Positions 1 through 8,441 are shown, counted from the first letter of the stretch. The stretch is DNA of 64,000 nt from Scatosoma sp045644545 (GCA_045644545.1 JAZRHC010000010.1:17421-81420), one strand, 5' to 3'. Notes: a model not told the origin generated them from the letters alone. Made by a program: numbers and translations.

Positions 1-252
1 TCTCCTTTAATTTTTCTACCGCGTCGTTAAACGCCGCTTTTTGATCGAGGTATTGATAGGGGTTTTCAAACGTTTTTCCCACTAACGCCTTTAAGCCGCT
101 AAACGTTTGCAAACGTGGCTCTAACGCGATAAACGCATCTTTTTAGTCGGTATAAAACGCGATAGAAGGATATGCTCTCCCTTTTTAGAATCGAGATAGC
201 ATATCCCCGTAACGTTATATCCTTTATCTAAAAGCGAACGCACGTGGAGCTT
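1..252 (-). pseudogene. Broken gene remnant at window edge
   Basis: Read on the minus strand, this stretch has coding-like pieces in two different frames. One piece (about 230 down to 110) reads LLDKGYNVTGICYLDSKKG. The other (about 138 down to 1) reads KDAFIALEPRLQTFSGLKAL and continues beyond the window edge. The second frame is closed upstream by TAA codons, so no single open frame joins the two. The simplest explanation is a frameshifted or eroded gene downstream of the DUF4091 gene and on its strand. The family is not recognised. Confidence 0.35.
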
Positions 253-273
253 TCAGATAACGCCTATCTCGCG

Positions 274-1890
274 TTAAAAACACTTATCCGCTTCGTTTAA
301 GACTTCTAAGCGCAAAGCGTCGAAAGCTTTCCAATCTGTTTCGTAGTCTTCTAAAGTGCGACAAGCTCTTTCCACCAACTTGTCTGCAAGCGCAGGAGCT
401 TTTTCTTTGATAATCGAAACAAGCTCCCAGTCCTCTGCGCCTGCGCGTTGCGCGTGCGCACGAACGGTATCCCAGTAATCGCCGTCCACGTTATATACGA
501 TTCCAAGCCCGCCAGGTTCACGAGTATCGGTTAAACCGTTTTCAAACTCGCTGTACAGGTGATAACCGAAATGCAAGAAGCCTTCAAAATTATACCGATG
601 GCAAATCCAAAAACAAAGTCTTGAAACGATTAAGGGTAAATCTATCGTACGATTCATCATACGTCCGGCAGGAGCACCGCAAGCGTACCACGTCATTCTT
701 TGACCTTCTGCTTGTTGTTTTTGGAAGGACTCTTTATATTTTTCGTAGATAGCGTTCTTGACGCACCAAATATCTGCCGAACCGGGGATATTATCTACTT
801 CAACGGGATCGTGAATTACTAATTCAGGGTAAATGGATCTTATCATCCCCACTAAAATACGATAGTTTTCGGCGTTCGCAAACTGAGGCTCGTCGAATAA
901 GCATTGAACGTATTTTTTTTGCCAATGATTTCTCTCTACCATTTCTTTTACTCGTTTGAAGTAGAGCTTTAACTGTCTATACGCTTCCACGTCCGTTGCA
1001 AGATGCTTGTTGTCCCAATCCCATAACAAATAAATTTCCGGCTGATTCCAAACCAAGAAACGCGCAACAAACCAACCGCTTAATATAGGCATTCCGGCTT
1101 TTTCCGCTATCTGTAAGGACTTTTCCAAATTGCTTAAATCAAAATCGATAATTTTTCCGTTTTCATCTCTAACGCATTCGTCATCTGGATTACTACGCCA
1201 CCATTCCGTCAAAAAGAGCTGCGTGTTTCGTATATCGACTAAATGCGCCAATAATTTTTCGTACATCTCATAATATTCTTTAGAATATTTCTTTGCTTTG
1301 GCCTCGCCGGCAATCCTGCTGGCGATCGCCCAGTTTATAACGATCAATTTAGAATCTTGCAACGCCGGAATCGTTGCTTTATGTACGTTTAAAGTGATGG
1401 GAACTTCCACTATTTTACCTTGCGTTTCTACCGTGATTACGATTTTCTGCACGCCAGCCGATATATCACGGTTTGCGATAAAACGAAACGCGAAGCCTAA
1501 TCTTCCACCGCGTACGAAGCACTTATCCATCGGCGCGGTAATATCATATACGTCAAACGGCGCTTGACGCGTGACGAAATCTTTCACCGCTTCGTAATCG
1601 TCCGTCTTATTTGCGTTGGGCTTTCCATCCGGCGCGCTATTGCGCTTAATTCTAACGCTTACTAATTGATAAGGTATTATCGTTATCCCGTTTGCTCCTT
1701 TTACCGAAAAAGTGAACGGCGTTTTTTCTTCCACCGTTATATCCGTTAAAATTTGGCATAATACGTTTCCACCGCGCGCCACGTCTAACGTTAACAATTT
1801 TTCGTCGAGTTCTTTCAACTCGTCGTCGGGATATACCCATTGGCTTTCAGAATACACGTTGAATTTTTCCGTTGTTCTTTCGATTGACAT
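274..1890 (-). CDS. DUF4091-family putative glycoside hydrolase
   Basis: This protein of about 538 residues has no signal peptide and is probably cytoplasmic. The N-terminal third looks like a beta-sandwich. The C-terminal half carries DUF4091-like features: WYACGAPAGRMMNRTIDLPL, followed by a Trp-rich segment (FWICHRYNFEGFLHFGYHLY). DUF4091 proteins are predicted carbohydrate-active enzymes, and the substrate here is unknown. The frame stays open up to 1971 but would overlap the upstream gene. Tandem ATG codons at 1893 and 1890 follow AGGAG closely, so the start is placed there. It is 28 bases downstream of the rhamnosidase-like gene, most likely in the same transcript. Confidence 0.75.
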   Translation of the reverse strand: MSIERTTEKFNVYSESQWVYPDDELKELDEKLLTLDVARGGNVLCQILTDITVEEKTPFTFSVKGANGITIIPYQLVSVRIKRNSAPDGKPNANKTDDYEAVKDFVTRQAPFDVYDITAPMDKCFVRGGRLGFAFRFIANRDISAGVQKIVITVETQGKIVEVPITLNVHKATIPALQDSKLIVINWAIASRIAGEAKAKKYSKEYYEMYEKLLAHLVDIRNTQLFLTEWWRSNPDDECVRDENGKIIDFDLSNLEKSLQIAEKAGMPILSGWFVARFLVWNQPEIYLLWDWDNKHLATDVEAYRQLKLYFKRVKEMVERNHWQKKYVQCLFDEPQFANAENYRILVGMIRSIYPELVIHDPVEVDNIPGSADIWCVKNAIYEKYKESFQKQQAEGQRMTWYACGAPAGRMMNRTIDLPLIVSRLCFWICHRYNFEGFLHFGYHLYSEFENGLTDTREPGGLGIVYNVDGDYWDTVRAHAQRAGAEDWELVSIIKEKAPALADKLVERACRTLEDYETDWKAFDALRLEVLNEADKCF

Positions 1891-1918
1891 CATTTTTTCT
1901 CCTATTTTTTTATTATTT

Positions 1919-3565
1919 TCAGTAAACGATCTGCACTTCGCTCGGTGCGTCGACGTGCATTTTCGTTTCACCGTTTTCCACGCAAACGTTGGCGGAAATC
2001 ACCCCGTAAGGCGTCGGGAATTTTGCTTGAAGGCTGTTTAATCCCGCCATATTCGGCTTAATCGCTATCTTTCGGCAACCGCTTTCTAACACGTTGAGCC
2101 CTAAAACGTATTCCGTTAAAAATTGAACGGGTCCGCAAGACCAACCGTGGCAAAAGCTATGAATAAAGCCTTTATAGCAATAATCCCCGAAATCTCCGTG
2201 TAGATCTTTAAGTCCTTTGGGAGTGGGTTCGTCTATGCGACCGCTACCTTTTAACCATTCCACGTTAAAATCTTCCCAGAACGTCGTCGCTCCTCGCGAA
2301 AGCATACCGCCGTAGTATTCTTTCATTATCTTTACCGCTTTTTCTACTCCAGCCGTTTCTGCGATCGCCCGTAAAATGAAATAGCTGTGGAAAGTACACA
2401 ATCCTTTCGCGCCACCTTCGAGAAGTTTTTCCGCAGCCGTTTCGGAATCCACCTGTCCTGCCAGATACCCAAACGCCACGACTTGTTTTGCCGCGTCCGT
2501 CAAATCTTCTTTATAGGCTTCTAACTTTTTCACTAATTTTTCGCAGTTTGCCGTGGATTTGCCAAACTTCCTTAAAAGCCCAATAAAATTCTTCGTGACG
2601 AAAATGAAAACGTATCGGCAACCGGCTCTCGCGTACGGCTTATCGTAGGTGGGCCAGTCTAAGAAGAATGGATCGAGCGGTTTAATTTCGGGACGAAGCG
2701 AAAAATCAATAGTCCCGTCGTCGCATACGCAAGAATCCAACTGTTCGATGATCCCCTCCATCTTAGGCAACCATTCTTCTACGAACGCGGTGTTGCGCAC
2801 CTTTAAGTAATAATCGATTATAATCTGTATGAACCAAAACGAATACGTAGGCATATGCATCCAACCGGGCAACGGTTTTTCTTCGTAGGCTTTTCTCAGC
2901 GCGTCTTCTACGCACTCGTCTGCGCCGAAAATATTCGTGATGGCAAGAACTTGCGGTTCCATATCGCCGATCCAGATTAAACGGTCGCGCTTGATCCCTT
3001 CGATCAAGCTCTTTTGCATAGTTAAAAATACCGTATATCTCGCCGTATCGTAAATTTGATTTACGAGAGAATCGTCGCAGATGAATTGACTTTTATACTC
3101 TAAATCCCGATGAGAATACGCCGCGTAAATATTAGGTATTCTCCAAATAATGTGATCGGGTGAAAGAAAATCAATTCTGACGAATCTAAATCCCGTCTGT
3201 CCCCATTCCATATCGGAAAGCTCGGGAACTTTTACGATCATATCGCGAGTAGAATGGTGGTTCGTGGCGTTTTTTTCGCCAATCTCCGCGCAAACTTCAC
3301 CGCACGATTCGCCAAAACGGATTCGAAAATCCGTTTCGAATTTTTGAAAACGTACGTAGTGAGAAAGAACTCGTATCCCGCCTTGCAACTCTCTCCCGAA
3401 ATCCAAAATGATATATCCTTTCCCTTGACAAATCAAACAATTGTTTTCCGTGAAGGAAATATGATCTCTTCTGTTTACCAAAAGAGCTTCCGCGTTCACA
3501 ATGTTGTCCGATTTCTCTACGATCCGCGTGGGAAGCAGATAATCTTTTACCAAATTACATCTCAT
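1919..3565 (-). CDS. GH78-like alpha-L-rhamnosidase (six-hairpin)
   Basis: This 548-residue protein resembles family GH78 and related (alpha/alpha)6 glycosidases. A beta-sandwich part (GYIILDFGRELQGGIRV, about residues 50-150) is followed by a helical-barrel segment. The segment KSLIEGIKRDRLIWIGDM occupies the place of the conserved R-(E/D)-x-(L)-x-W-x-G-D acidic motif. A C-terminal beta domain follows SFCHGWSCGPVQFLTEYVLG. There is no signal peptide, so the likely substrate is imported oligosaccharides or glycosides with terminal rhamnose. It is the first gene after a consensus promoter at 3690-3718, with a leader of about 118 nt. Exact substrate specificity cannot be read from the sequence. 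Confidence 0.78.
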   Translation of the reverse strand: MRCNLVKDYLLPTRIVEKSDNIVNAEALLVNRRDHISFTENNCLICQGKGYIILDFGRELQGGIRVLSHYVRFQKFETDFRIRFGESCGEVCAEIGEKNATNHHSTRDMIVKVPELSDMEWGQTGFRFVRIDFLSPDHIIWRIPNIYAAYSHRDLEYKSQFICDDSLVNQIYDTARYTVFLTMQKSLIEGIKRDRLIWIGDMEPQVLAITNIFGADECVEDALRKAYEEKPLPGWMHMPTYSFWFIQIIIDYYLKVRNTAFVEEWLPKMEGIIEQLDSCVCDDGTIDFSLRPEIKPLDPFFLDWPTYDKPYARAGCRYVFIFVTKNFIGLLRKFGKSTANCEKLVKKLEAYKEDLTDAAKQVVAFGYLAGQVDSETAAEKLLEGGAKGLCTFHSYFILRAIAETAGVEKAVKIMKEYYGGMLSRGATTFWEDFNVEWLKGSGRIDEPTPKGLKDLHGDFGDYCYKGFIHSFCHGWSCGPVQFLTEYVLGLNVLESGCRKIAIKPNMAGLNSLQAKFPTPYGVISANVCVENGETKMHVDAPSEVQIVY

Positions 3566-3689
3566 TTCAACCTACCTTCCTTTGAAAATTTTAAACAAAT
3601 TAGGACGTCGACTCGTAAAATACTTATCGCGATATAAAGCGAATACAATAATTTAGACCCTATTTCCCCATTGTTTATTTTACACTATC

Positions 3690-3718
3690 ATAATACCACT
3701 TTTTCTTTCTCTTGTCAA
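3690..3718 (-). promoter_or_regulatory. Promoter of the glycosidase pair
   Basis: On the minus strand, TTGACA (3713-3718) and TATTAT (3690-3695) are separated by exactly 17 bases, a near-consensus housekeeping sigma-factor promoter. It faces the GH78-like gene and lies between it and the AraC-type remnant, the usual divergent layout for a regulated sugar operon. The rest of the AT-rich interval 3566-3834 holds no convincing gene. Confidence 0.7.
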
Positions 3719-3834
3719 TGTTCTGTTCAAAAAAAGTATGTTTTTTTATAACAAAATACACGAAATATATATTGAATAATTGACAAAAGCAATTTTTTAA
3801 TAAAATGATTTCATCGCTGTTTTGAAAGTGCGCG

Positions 3835-3970
3835 TATGAAAAACAAATTCCACCTTACAACGTATACATCGGATTATTATACCGCCGAAAAATCAAAGCT
3901 CATTATGCAACCACGTAAACATTCCAGCTTGGAAATTTATTACGTCGTAACTGGGAAATTAACGGTATAG
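3835..3970 (+). pseudogene. AraC-type regulator remnant (cupin end only)
   Basis: From 3838 the frame reads NKFHLTTYTSDYYTAEKSK and then HSSLEIYYVVTGKLTV, which matches the start of the N-terminal cupin (sugar-binding) domain of AraC/XylS regulators. The ATG at 3835 is one frame off because six A residues follow it; with five A residues it would join this frame. The frame then stops at TAG (3968), immediately before the rplQ terminator. The remaining ~240 residues, including the helix-turn-helix DNA-binding domain, are absent. It is divergent from the glycosidase genes and was probably their regulator before a frameshift and a deletion. Too short to be functional. Confidence 0.6.
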
Positions 3971-4002
3971 AAAAACTCTCTCTTTTTCAAGAGAGAGTTT
4001 TT
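3971..4002 (-). terminator. Terminator of the ribosomal protein operon
   Basis: A perfect 12-bp stem (AAAAACTCTCTC with GAGAGAGTTTTT) and an 8-base loop lie just after the rplQ stop. The minus strand ends in a T run, as expected for an intrinsic terminator. The A/T flanks make it usable in both directions. Confidence 0.85.
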
Positions 4003-4006
4003 CAAC

Positions 4007-4513
4007 TTAGACTAATTCGATAATCGCTTTTTCAGCAGCGTCGCCGCGACGTTCGCCGAGAAGATAAATTCTCGTGTAGCCGCCGCCTTGACCGAGCTCT
4101 TCTTTACGAGCCGCGTATTTAGGCGCGATTTCGTTGAAGAGTTTGTCCATCAAAGGATGCTGAATATCAGCCGTTCTCGCCTTATAATCGCTCTTCTTTT
4201 CGTTGAACGCTTTGATTTCTTGCAGATCGTAGGTTTTAGCCATAATCGCACGGCGAGCGGCAAGCTTCTTCGCGCCGTCTTTAATGTTCGTAACGGTGAT
4301 TTCCTTGCCTTTTTTGTCCTTTTTCGTTACTTCGAATTCGATGTTATCATCGTAGGTATTAACCGCTTTGGTGATGAGCTTTTCAACGTAGGGACGAAGC
4401 TCTTTAGCCTTTGCTGCGGTGGTTTCGATTTTTCCGTACCAAAGAAGTTGGGACGCCAAGCCTCTTAAAAGCGCGTTTCTTTCTTTGGAAGTTCTTCCCA
4501 ATTTGCCGGGCAT
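4007..4513 (-). CDS. rplQ: 50S ribosomal protein L17
   Basis: L17 sits near the exit of the peptide tunnel in the large subunit. The N-terminal KLGRTSKERNALLRGLAS and the C-terminal GGYTRIYLLGERRGDAAEKA are typical. At 168 residues it is clearly longer than the usual 115-125. The extra ~45 residues fall between about residues 52 and 115, with a Lys/Glu-rich piece (EVTKKDKKGKEITVTNIKDG) and a helix-like ARRAIMAKTYDLQEI. It is the last gene of the cluster, five bases after rpoA, with AGGAGG ahead of the ATG. Confidence 0.96.
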   Translation of the reverse strand: MPGKLGRTSKERNALLRGLASQLLWYGKIETTAAKAKELRPYVEKLITKAVNTYDDNIEFEVTKKDKKGKEITVTNIKDGAKKLAARRAIMAKTYDLQEIKAFNEKKSDYKARTADIQHPLMDKLFNEIAPKYAARKEELGQGGGYTRIYLLGERRGDAAEKAIIELV

Positions 4514-4517
4514 AATT

Positions 4518-5468
4518 TTAATCCTCCTGTTTTGTTAATGAAAGACCGTAAGATTCCAACTTGTGAATGACTTCGTCAAGCGACTTTCTGCCGAGGTTTC
4601 TCACCTTCAACATATCGTCCTCCGTCTTGTGGGTAAGGTCTTCTACCGTATGAATGTTTGCTCTCTTCAAGCAGTTGTAGGAACGGACGGACAAGTCCAT
4701 TTCCTCGATCGCCATTTTGAGAACCTGTTGTTGTTTGTCGTCTTCCGTCTTGACGAGAATGTCCATACCTTTGATCGTTTCGCTAAGGTTGACGAACAAA
4801 TTGATATGATCTTGCATAATCTTCGCAGCCAAAGAAATGATTTCTTTGCCAGAGAACGTGCCGTCCGTCCAGACTTCCAGCGTCAATTTGTCGTAGTCGA
4901 CCGCCTGCCCTACGCGCGTGGGTTCAACCGAATAGTTTACCTTTTGAACGGGCGTGTAGATAGAGTCGATCGCGATATAATCGACGACGGGTTGCTTATT
5001 TTCTTTTGCGGGCTTATACCCTCTGCCTCTGCCGACCGTGATCTCGACGTCGAGTTTTGCGCCTTCATCGATCGTACAAACGTACTGATCTCCGTTGATC
5101 ACCTCGATTTCCGCGTCTACGTTGAGGTCTTTTCCCGTAAGGACGGCAGGACCCTCTTTCGTGACGTGAAGAACTTTTTCGTAGTTCTTGTCGATAACCT
5201 TCGTTTTAAGCGCAAGCGTTTTGAGGTTAAGGATAATTTCCGTTACGTCCTCTTTCACGCCTGCAACGGCAGAAAATTCGTGTTTAACGCTACCGTCGAG
5301 GAATTTGATTCCTTCCACCGCCGCACCGGGCAAAGCGGAGAGGAGAATTCTCCTCAAACAGTTTCCAATCGTAAGACCGAAGCCCTTTTCCAAAGGTTCG
5401 CAAACGACCTTCGCATAGAAATCGTCGTTTTCAAGCACCTCAAGCTTGGGCATATCCATTTCGATCAT
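4518..5468 (-). CDS. rpoA: RNA polymerase alpha subunit
   Basis: This 316-residue alpha subunit nucleates RNA polymerase assembly. The N-terminal domain contains LEKGFGLTIGNCLRRILLSA and GRGRGYKPA. The C-terminal domain (about 245-316) has the helix-hairpin-helix region SLDEVIHKLESYGLSL that contacts UP elements and activators. AAGGAGG is placed well ahead of the ATG at 5468. Its position between rpsD and rplQ is the conserved alpha-operon order. Confidence 0.98.
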   Translation of the reverse strand: MIEMDMPKLEVLENDDFYAKVVCEPLEKGFGLTIGNCLRRILLSALPGAAVEGIKFLDGSVKHEFSAVAGVKEDVTEIILNLKTLALKTKVIDKNYEKVLHVTKEGPAVLTGKDLNVDAEIEVINGDQYVCTIDEGAKLDVEITVGRGRGYKPAKENKQPVVDYIAIDSIYTPVQKVNYSVEPTRVGQAVDYDKLTLEVWTDGTFSGKEIISLAAKIMQDHINLFVNLSETIKGMDILVKTEDDKQQQVLKMAIEEMDLSVRSYNCLKRANIHTVEDLTHKTEDDMLKVRNLGRKSLDEVIHKLESYGLSLTKQED

Positions 5469-5493
5469 TATGTTACCTCCTTATATTTTTTAA

Positions 5494-6120
5494 TTATTTG
5501 GAGTACAATTCGACAATCATATGCTCAGCAATCTGGCTGTCGATATCTTCTCTGGCGGGAAGTGCCAATACCTTTCCTTCAAGTTTTTCTCTGTCGAATT
5601 CCACCCATTTCACGAGCGTGTTATTCGCAGCGGTTTCCTTTAAAGCGGTGAAATATTTATTTCCCTTTCTGTTTTCCTTAACGCACACGACGTCGCCTAC
5701 CTTCACGATATAGGAAGGAACGGTAACCGTCTTGCCGTTTACGGACAGATGCGCGTGGTTTACGAGCTGACGAGCGAGCGTTCTCGAAGGAGCAAGACCC
5801 ATTCTGAACACGACGTTATCCAATCTTCTTTCCAACAAGGAAAGCATATTTTCACCGGTAACGCCCTTCATACGGTCTGCCATTTCGTAGTATTTACGGA
5901 ACTGACCTTCCTGTACGCCGTAAATTCTCTTCGTCTTCTGCTTTTCGCGAAGCTGTAATCCGTATTCGGATACCTTCTTTCTGTCCGCACCGTGCTGACC
6001 GGGCGCAACCGGACGCTTATTGAACGGGCATTTTTCCATATAGCACTTGTCCCCTTTGAGGAACAACTTAGCGCCTTCTCTTCTGCAAAGCTTGCATTTA
6101 GCTTCTCTATAAGTTGCCAT
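5494..6120 (-). CDS. rpsD: 30S ribosomal protein S4
   Basis: S4 (208 residues) binds 16S rRNA early in assembly and in many bacteria represses its own operon at the translational level. The N-terminus carries the zinc-type cysteine set (CKLCRREG, then CYMEKCPF), followed by APGQHG. An S4 RNA-binding domain (about 97-160) includes ERRLDNVVFRMGLAPSR. Because S4 is the usual feedback regulator of alpha-type operons, it is a candidate ligand for the long leader upstream of rpsM. Confidence 0.97.
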   Translation of the reverse strand: MATYREAKCKLCRREGAKLFLKGDKCYMEKCPFNKRPVAPGQHGADRKKVSEYGLQLREKQKTKRIYGVQEGQFRKYYEMADRMKGVTGENMLSLLERRLDNVVFRMGLAPSRTLARQLVNHAHLSVNGKTVTVPSYIVKVGDVVCVKENRKGNKYFTALKETAANNTLVKWVEFDREKLEGKVLALPAREDIDSQIAEHMIVELYSK

Positions 6121-6141
6121 AATCTTTTAACTGCCTCCTGA

Positions 6142-6540
6142 TTAAACTCTACGACGTTTGGGGGGTCTGCATCCGTTGTGGGGGATGGGCGAAACGTCGG
6201 AAATCAAGGTGATTTCCAAATCGCAGGTGGACAGCGCGCGGATTGCGGATTCTCTGCCTGCACCGGGACCCTTAACGTATACTTCTACGGTGCGAAGACC
6301 GTGTTCTTTTGCCGCTTTTGCCGCCGTTTCCGCCGCCATCTGCGCCGCGAAAGGAGTACCCTTTCTCGAACCCTTATAGCCGAGCGCGCCTGCGCTGCAT
6401 TGGGAAATAGCGTTGCCAGCCATATCCGTTACCGTTACCAACGTGTTGTTGAAGGTGGACTGGATATGAACTTGACCTTTGTCTACTTTTTTAATTTCTT
6501 TGCGCTTACGAGAAGCGACTTTCTTTTTCATTTCTGCCAT
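6142..6540 (-). CDS. rpsK: 30S ribosomal protein S11
   Basis: S11 (132 residues) is part of the platform of the small subunit near the E site. Typical stretches are GQVHIQSTFNNTLVTVTDMA, VKGPGAGRESAIRAL and the C-terminal ISDVSPIPHNGCRPPKRRRV. GAGGAGG precedes the first ATG (6540), which supports the longer start over the ATG three codons later. It lies 18 bases after rpsM. Confidence 0.97.
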   Translation of the reverse strand: MAEMKKKVASRKRKEIKKVDKGQVHIQSTFNNTLVTVTDMAGNAISQCSAGALGYKGSRKGTPFAAQMAAETAAKAAKEHGLRTVEVYVKGPGAGRESAIRALSTCDLEITLISDVSPIPHNGCRPPKRRRV

Positions 6541-6558
6541 TTTTTATCGCCTCCTCAA

Positions 6559-6927
6559 TTACTTCTTCTTACCTGCGATCGCGCGAGCAGGACCCTTACG
6601 CGTGTGAGCGTTTCTCTTCGTGCTCTGACCGCGAACGGGCAAGCCTTTTCTGTGACGGATGCCTCTGTAACATCCGATTTCCATAAGGCGTTTGATGTTG
6701 AGGGAAACTTCGCTGCGAAGCTCGCCTTCCACTCTAAGGTTGTGATCGATATATTCTCTCAATTTGGAAACGTCGTTTTCGTCGAGATCCTTTACTCTCG
6801 TATCAGGATTGATACCCGTTTCCGCGAGAATCTTTTTGGAAGTAGTAAGCCCGATCCCGTAAATATAAGTAAGACCGATCTCTACTCTCTTTTCTCTGGG
6901 TAAATCTACACCGGCAATACGTGCCAT
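6559..6927 (-). CDS. rpsM: 30S ribosomal protein S13
   Basis: S13 (122 residues) contacts the anticodon region of P-site tRNA and the large subunit through its head. It shows MARIAGVDLPREKRVEIGLT, the helix-two-turn-helix YIYGIG and the basic C-terminal tail RGQSTKRNAHTRKGPARA. It is the first gene after the long rpmJ-rpsM gap and so the first translated product of the promoter at 7253-7281. Confidence 0.97.
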   Translation of the reverse strand: MARIAGVDLPREKRVEIGLTYIYGIGLTTSKKILAETGINPDTRVKDLDENDVSKLREYIDHNLRVEGELRSEVSLNIKRLMEIGCYRGIRHRKGLPVRGQSTKRNAHTRKGPARAIAGKKK

Positions 6928-7245
6928 TGATTCGTGTCCTCCGTTTTTCGTTTTACTTTTTTATTTTATCTATCGTCAACAAATGCGTTCCGTGTGCAGT
7001 GGAAAATGCGCTACCTTACGCACCGTATTATTTTCGACTTTTACTTTCTTTTCCGTTTTTGGGAAAAATTTCTTGCAATACGCAAAAGAACGCACCATCC
7101 CCCAAACGCGCTTTTCGCGTTCGACGTGGCGTTTCCTTACGCAAAGTACCGAATTCCCGTAAAACACTTTACGGAAATTCAGCCCAAAATTACGTTCTTT
7201 TTTATCCGAGAACTAAGAATTGACAAACAATCCCAAATTACGGCA
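6928..7245 (-). promoter_or_regulatory. Structured leader upstream of rpsM
   Basis: Transcripts from the promoter at 7253-7281 carry about 320 untranslated bases before rpsM. The stretch contains no credible gene. On the minus strand it can form hairpins such as CCGTAAAgtgttTTACGG (around 7158-7175) and AACGCGaaaagCGCGTT (around 7103-7120). These genes are usually only a few bases apart, so a leader of this size fits a protein-binding autoregulatory site, with S4 as the natural candidate. The role is inferred. Confidence 0.5.
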
Positions 7246-7252
7246 TAATAAG

Positions 7253-7281
7253 ATTATACCACATAACGAGGGGCTTGTCAA
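7253..7281 (-). promoter_or_regulatory. Consensus promoter for rpsM-rpsK-rpsD-rpoA-rplQ
   Basis: On the minus strand, TTGACA (7276-7281) and TATAAT (7253-7258) are separated by 17 bases, a perfect consensus. It begins 8 bases past the rpmJ stop and drives the alpha-operon part of the cluster separately from the S10 promoter. Confidence 0.85.
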
Positions 7282-7288
7282 GCGTTTT

Positions 7289-7405
7289 TTAGCCCTGTCT
7301 TTGTTTATGGCTCTTACTTTTTGAACAAATTACCATAACTCTGCCGTTTCTTTTAATAACTTTGCACTTATCGCACATAGGTTTTACAGAAGGTCTGACT
7401 TTCAT
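7289..7405 (-). CDS. rpmJ: 50S ribosomal protein L36
   Basis: This 38-residue protein reads MKVRPSVKPMCDKCKVIKRN and ends in SHKQRQG. C11, C14 and C27 with the His near the C-terminus form the zinc site of the Cys-type L36, which binds 23S rRNA late in assembly. It is one residue longer than the common 37. It lies 42 bases after infA, the conserved position, and is followed at once by the promoter for rpsM. Confidence 0.95.
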   Translation of the reverse strand: MKVRPSVKPMCDKCKVIKRNGRVMVICSKSKSHKQRQG

Positions 7406-7447
7406 TGTTTTTTCTCCTTGTTATAAAAACTTATTTTTCGCTTGTGA

Positions 7448-7669
7448 TCACGACTTGCTGCGCCACGTGATCCTGCCCTTCGTTAAGTCATAAGGACTCA
7501 TTTCCAATTTTACCGTGTCGCCCTCGATGATCCTGATATAGTTCATTCTGAGTTTGCCGGAAATATACGCCGTGATGGTATGACCGTTGGAAAGCTGGAC
7601 TTTGAAGGTCGCGTTCGGCAACGCTTCGATCACCTTTCCTTCCGCTTCGATTACGTCGTCTTTGGACAC
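7448..7669 (-). CDS. infA: Translation initiation factor IF-1
   Basis: This 73-residue single OB-fold protein binds the ribosomal A site and helps IF-2 and IF-3 select initiator tRNA. Diagnostic stretches are EGKVIEALPNATFKVQLSNG, AYISGKLRMNYIRI and GDTVKLEMSPYDLTKGRI. It sits between map and rpmJ, the standard Bacillota order, and starts 28 bases after the map stop. Confidence 0.97.
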   Translation of the reverse strand: MSKDDVIEAEGKVIEALPNATFKVQLSNGHTITAYISGKLRMNYIRIIEGDTVKLEMSPYDLTKGRITWRSKS

Positions 7670-7697
7670 AGGAATTTCCTCCGAGTTTTTTATTTTC

Positions 7698-8441
7698 TTA
7701 CAGCGTTAAAATTTCAACGCCGTCTTCACGCACGACCAGCGTGTTTTCGTAATGCGCCGCAGGCTTGCCGTCTACGGTGACCGCGCCCCAGCCGTCGTCG
7801 AGTAAGCTTACCCTCCAACTGCCCATCGCGATCATCGGTTCAACGCAAAGCACCGTGCCCGCTTTCAAACGCACCCCCGTGCCGAGCCGACCGAAGTTCG
7901 GAACGGACGGATCTTCGTGCATTTCTTTGCCGATACCGTGCCCCGTGTACGAGCGGATAACGCCGTAACCGAAGGACTCGGCGTGCTTTTGCACGCGATA
8001 GCCGATATCGTAGAGCGGAGTTCCCGCTTTTAAGCCCTCGATCCCCTTGAAGAAACATTCTTCGGTGACCTTGACGAGCCGATCGACTTCGGGCGCAACC
8101 TTTCCGATACGGAAGGTTCTTGCACAATCGCCGTGATAACCGTTTTTATACGCTACGATATCCACGCTGACGATATCGCCCTCTTTTAAAATCGTGTCGT
8201 CGGGAATCCCGTGCACGACCGTTTCGTTGACCGATACGCAAGCCGAAGCGGGGAAACCGCCGTAACCAAGACAGGAAGGGATTGCTCCCGAAGCACGGAT
8301 ATAGCGTTCGACGAGCTCGTCTACTTCTTTCGTGCTCATTCCCGCTTTGATCTTCGAGCCTACGAAGTCGAGGGTGTCGCGTACGATCTTGCACGGTTCG
8401 CGCAAGCAATCGATTTCTTTTTCGCTTTTTACGTGAATCAT
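7698..8441 (-). CDS. map: Methionine aminopeptidase, type I
   Basis: This 247-residue enzyme removes the N-terminal Met from nascent proteins whose second residue is small. It has the pita-bread fold with five metal ligands: two Asp (in VSVDIVAYKNGYHGDCARTF), a His (TGHGIGKEMHEDP), and Glu in VEPMIAMG and in HYENTLVV. It lacks the N-terminal zinc finger and the extra insert of type II enzymes. The ATG lies two bases after the adk stop, which suggests translational coupling. Confidence 0.96.
   Translation of the reverse strand: MIHVKSEKEIDCLREPCKIVRDTLDFVGSKIKAGMSTKEVDELVERYIRASGAIPSCLGYGGFPASACVSVNETVVHGIPDDTILKEGDIVSVDIVAYKNGYHGDCARTFRIGKVAPEVDRLVKVTEECFFKGIEGLKAGTPLYDIGYRVQKHAESFGYGVIRSYTGHGIGKEMHEDPSVPNFGRLGTGVRLKAGTVLCVEPMIAMGSWRVSLLDDGWGAVTVDGKPAAHYENTLVVREDGVEILTL

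Noticed and set aside
3772..3800. TTGAAT...TTTAAT as a promoter for the AraC remnant
   Set aside because: Poor match in very AT-rich DNA where such pairs are expected by chance; the gene it would serve is broken.
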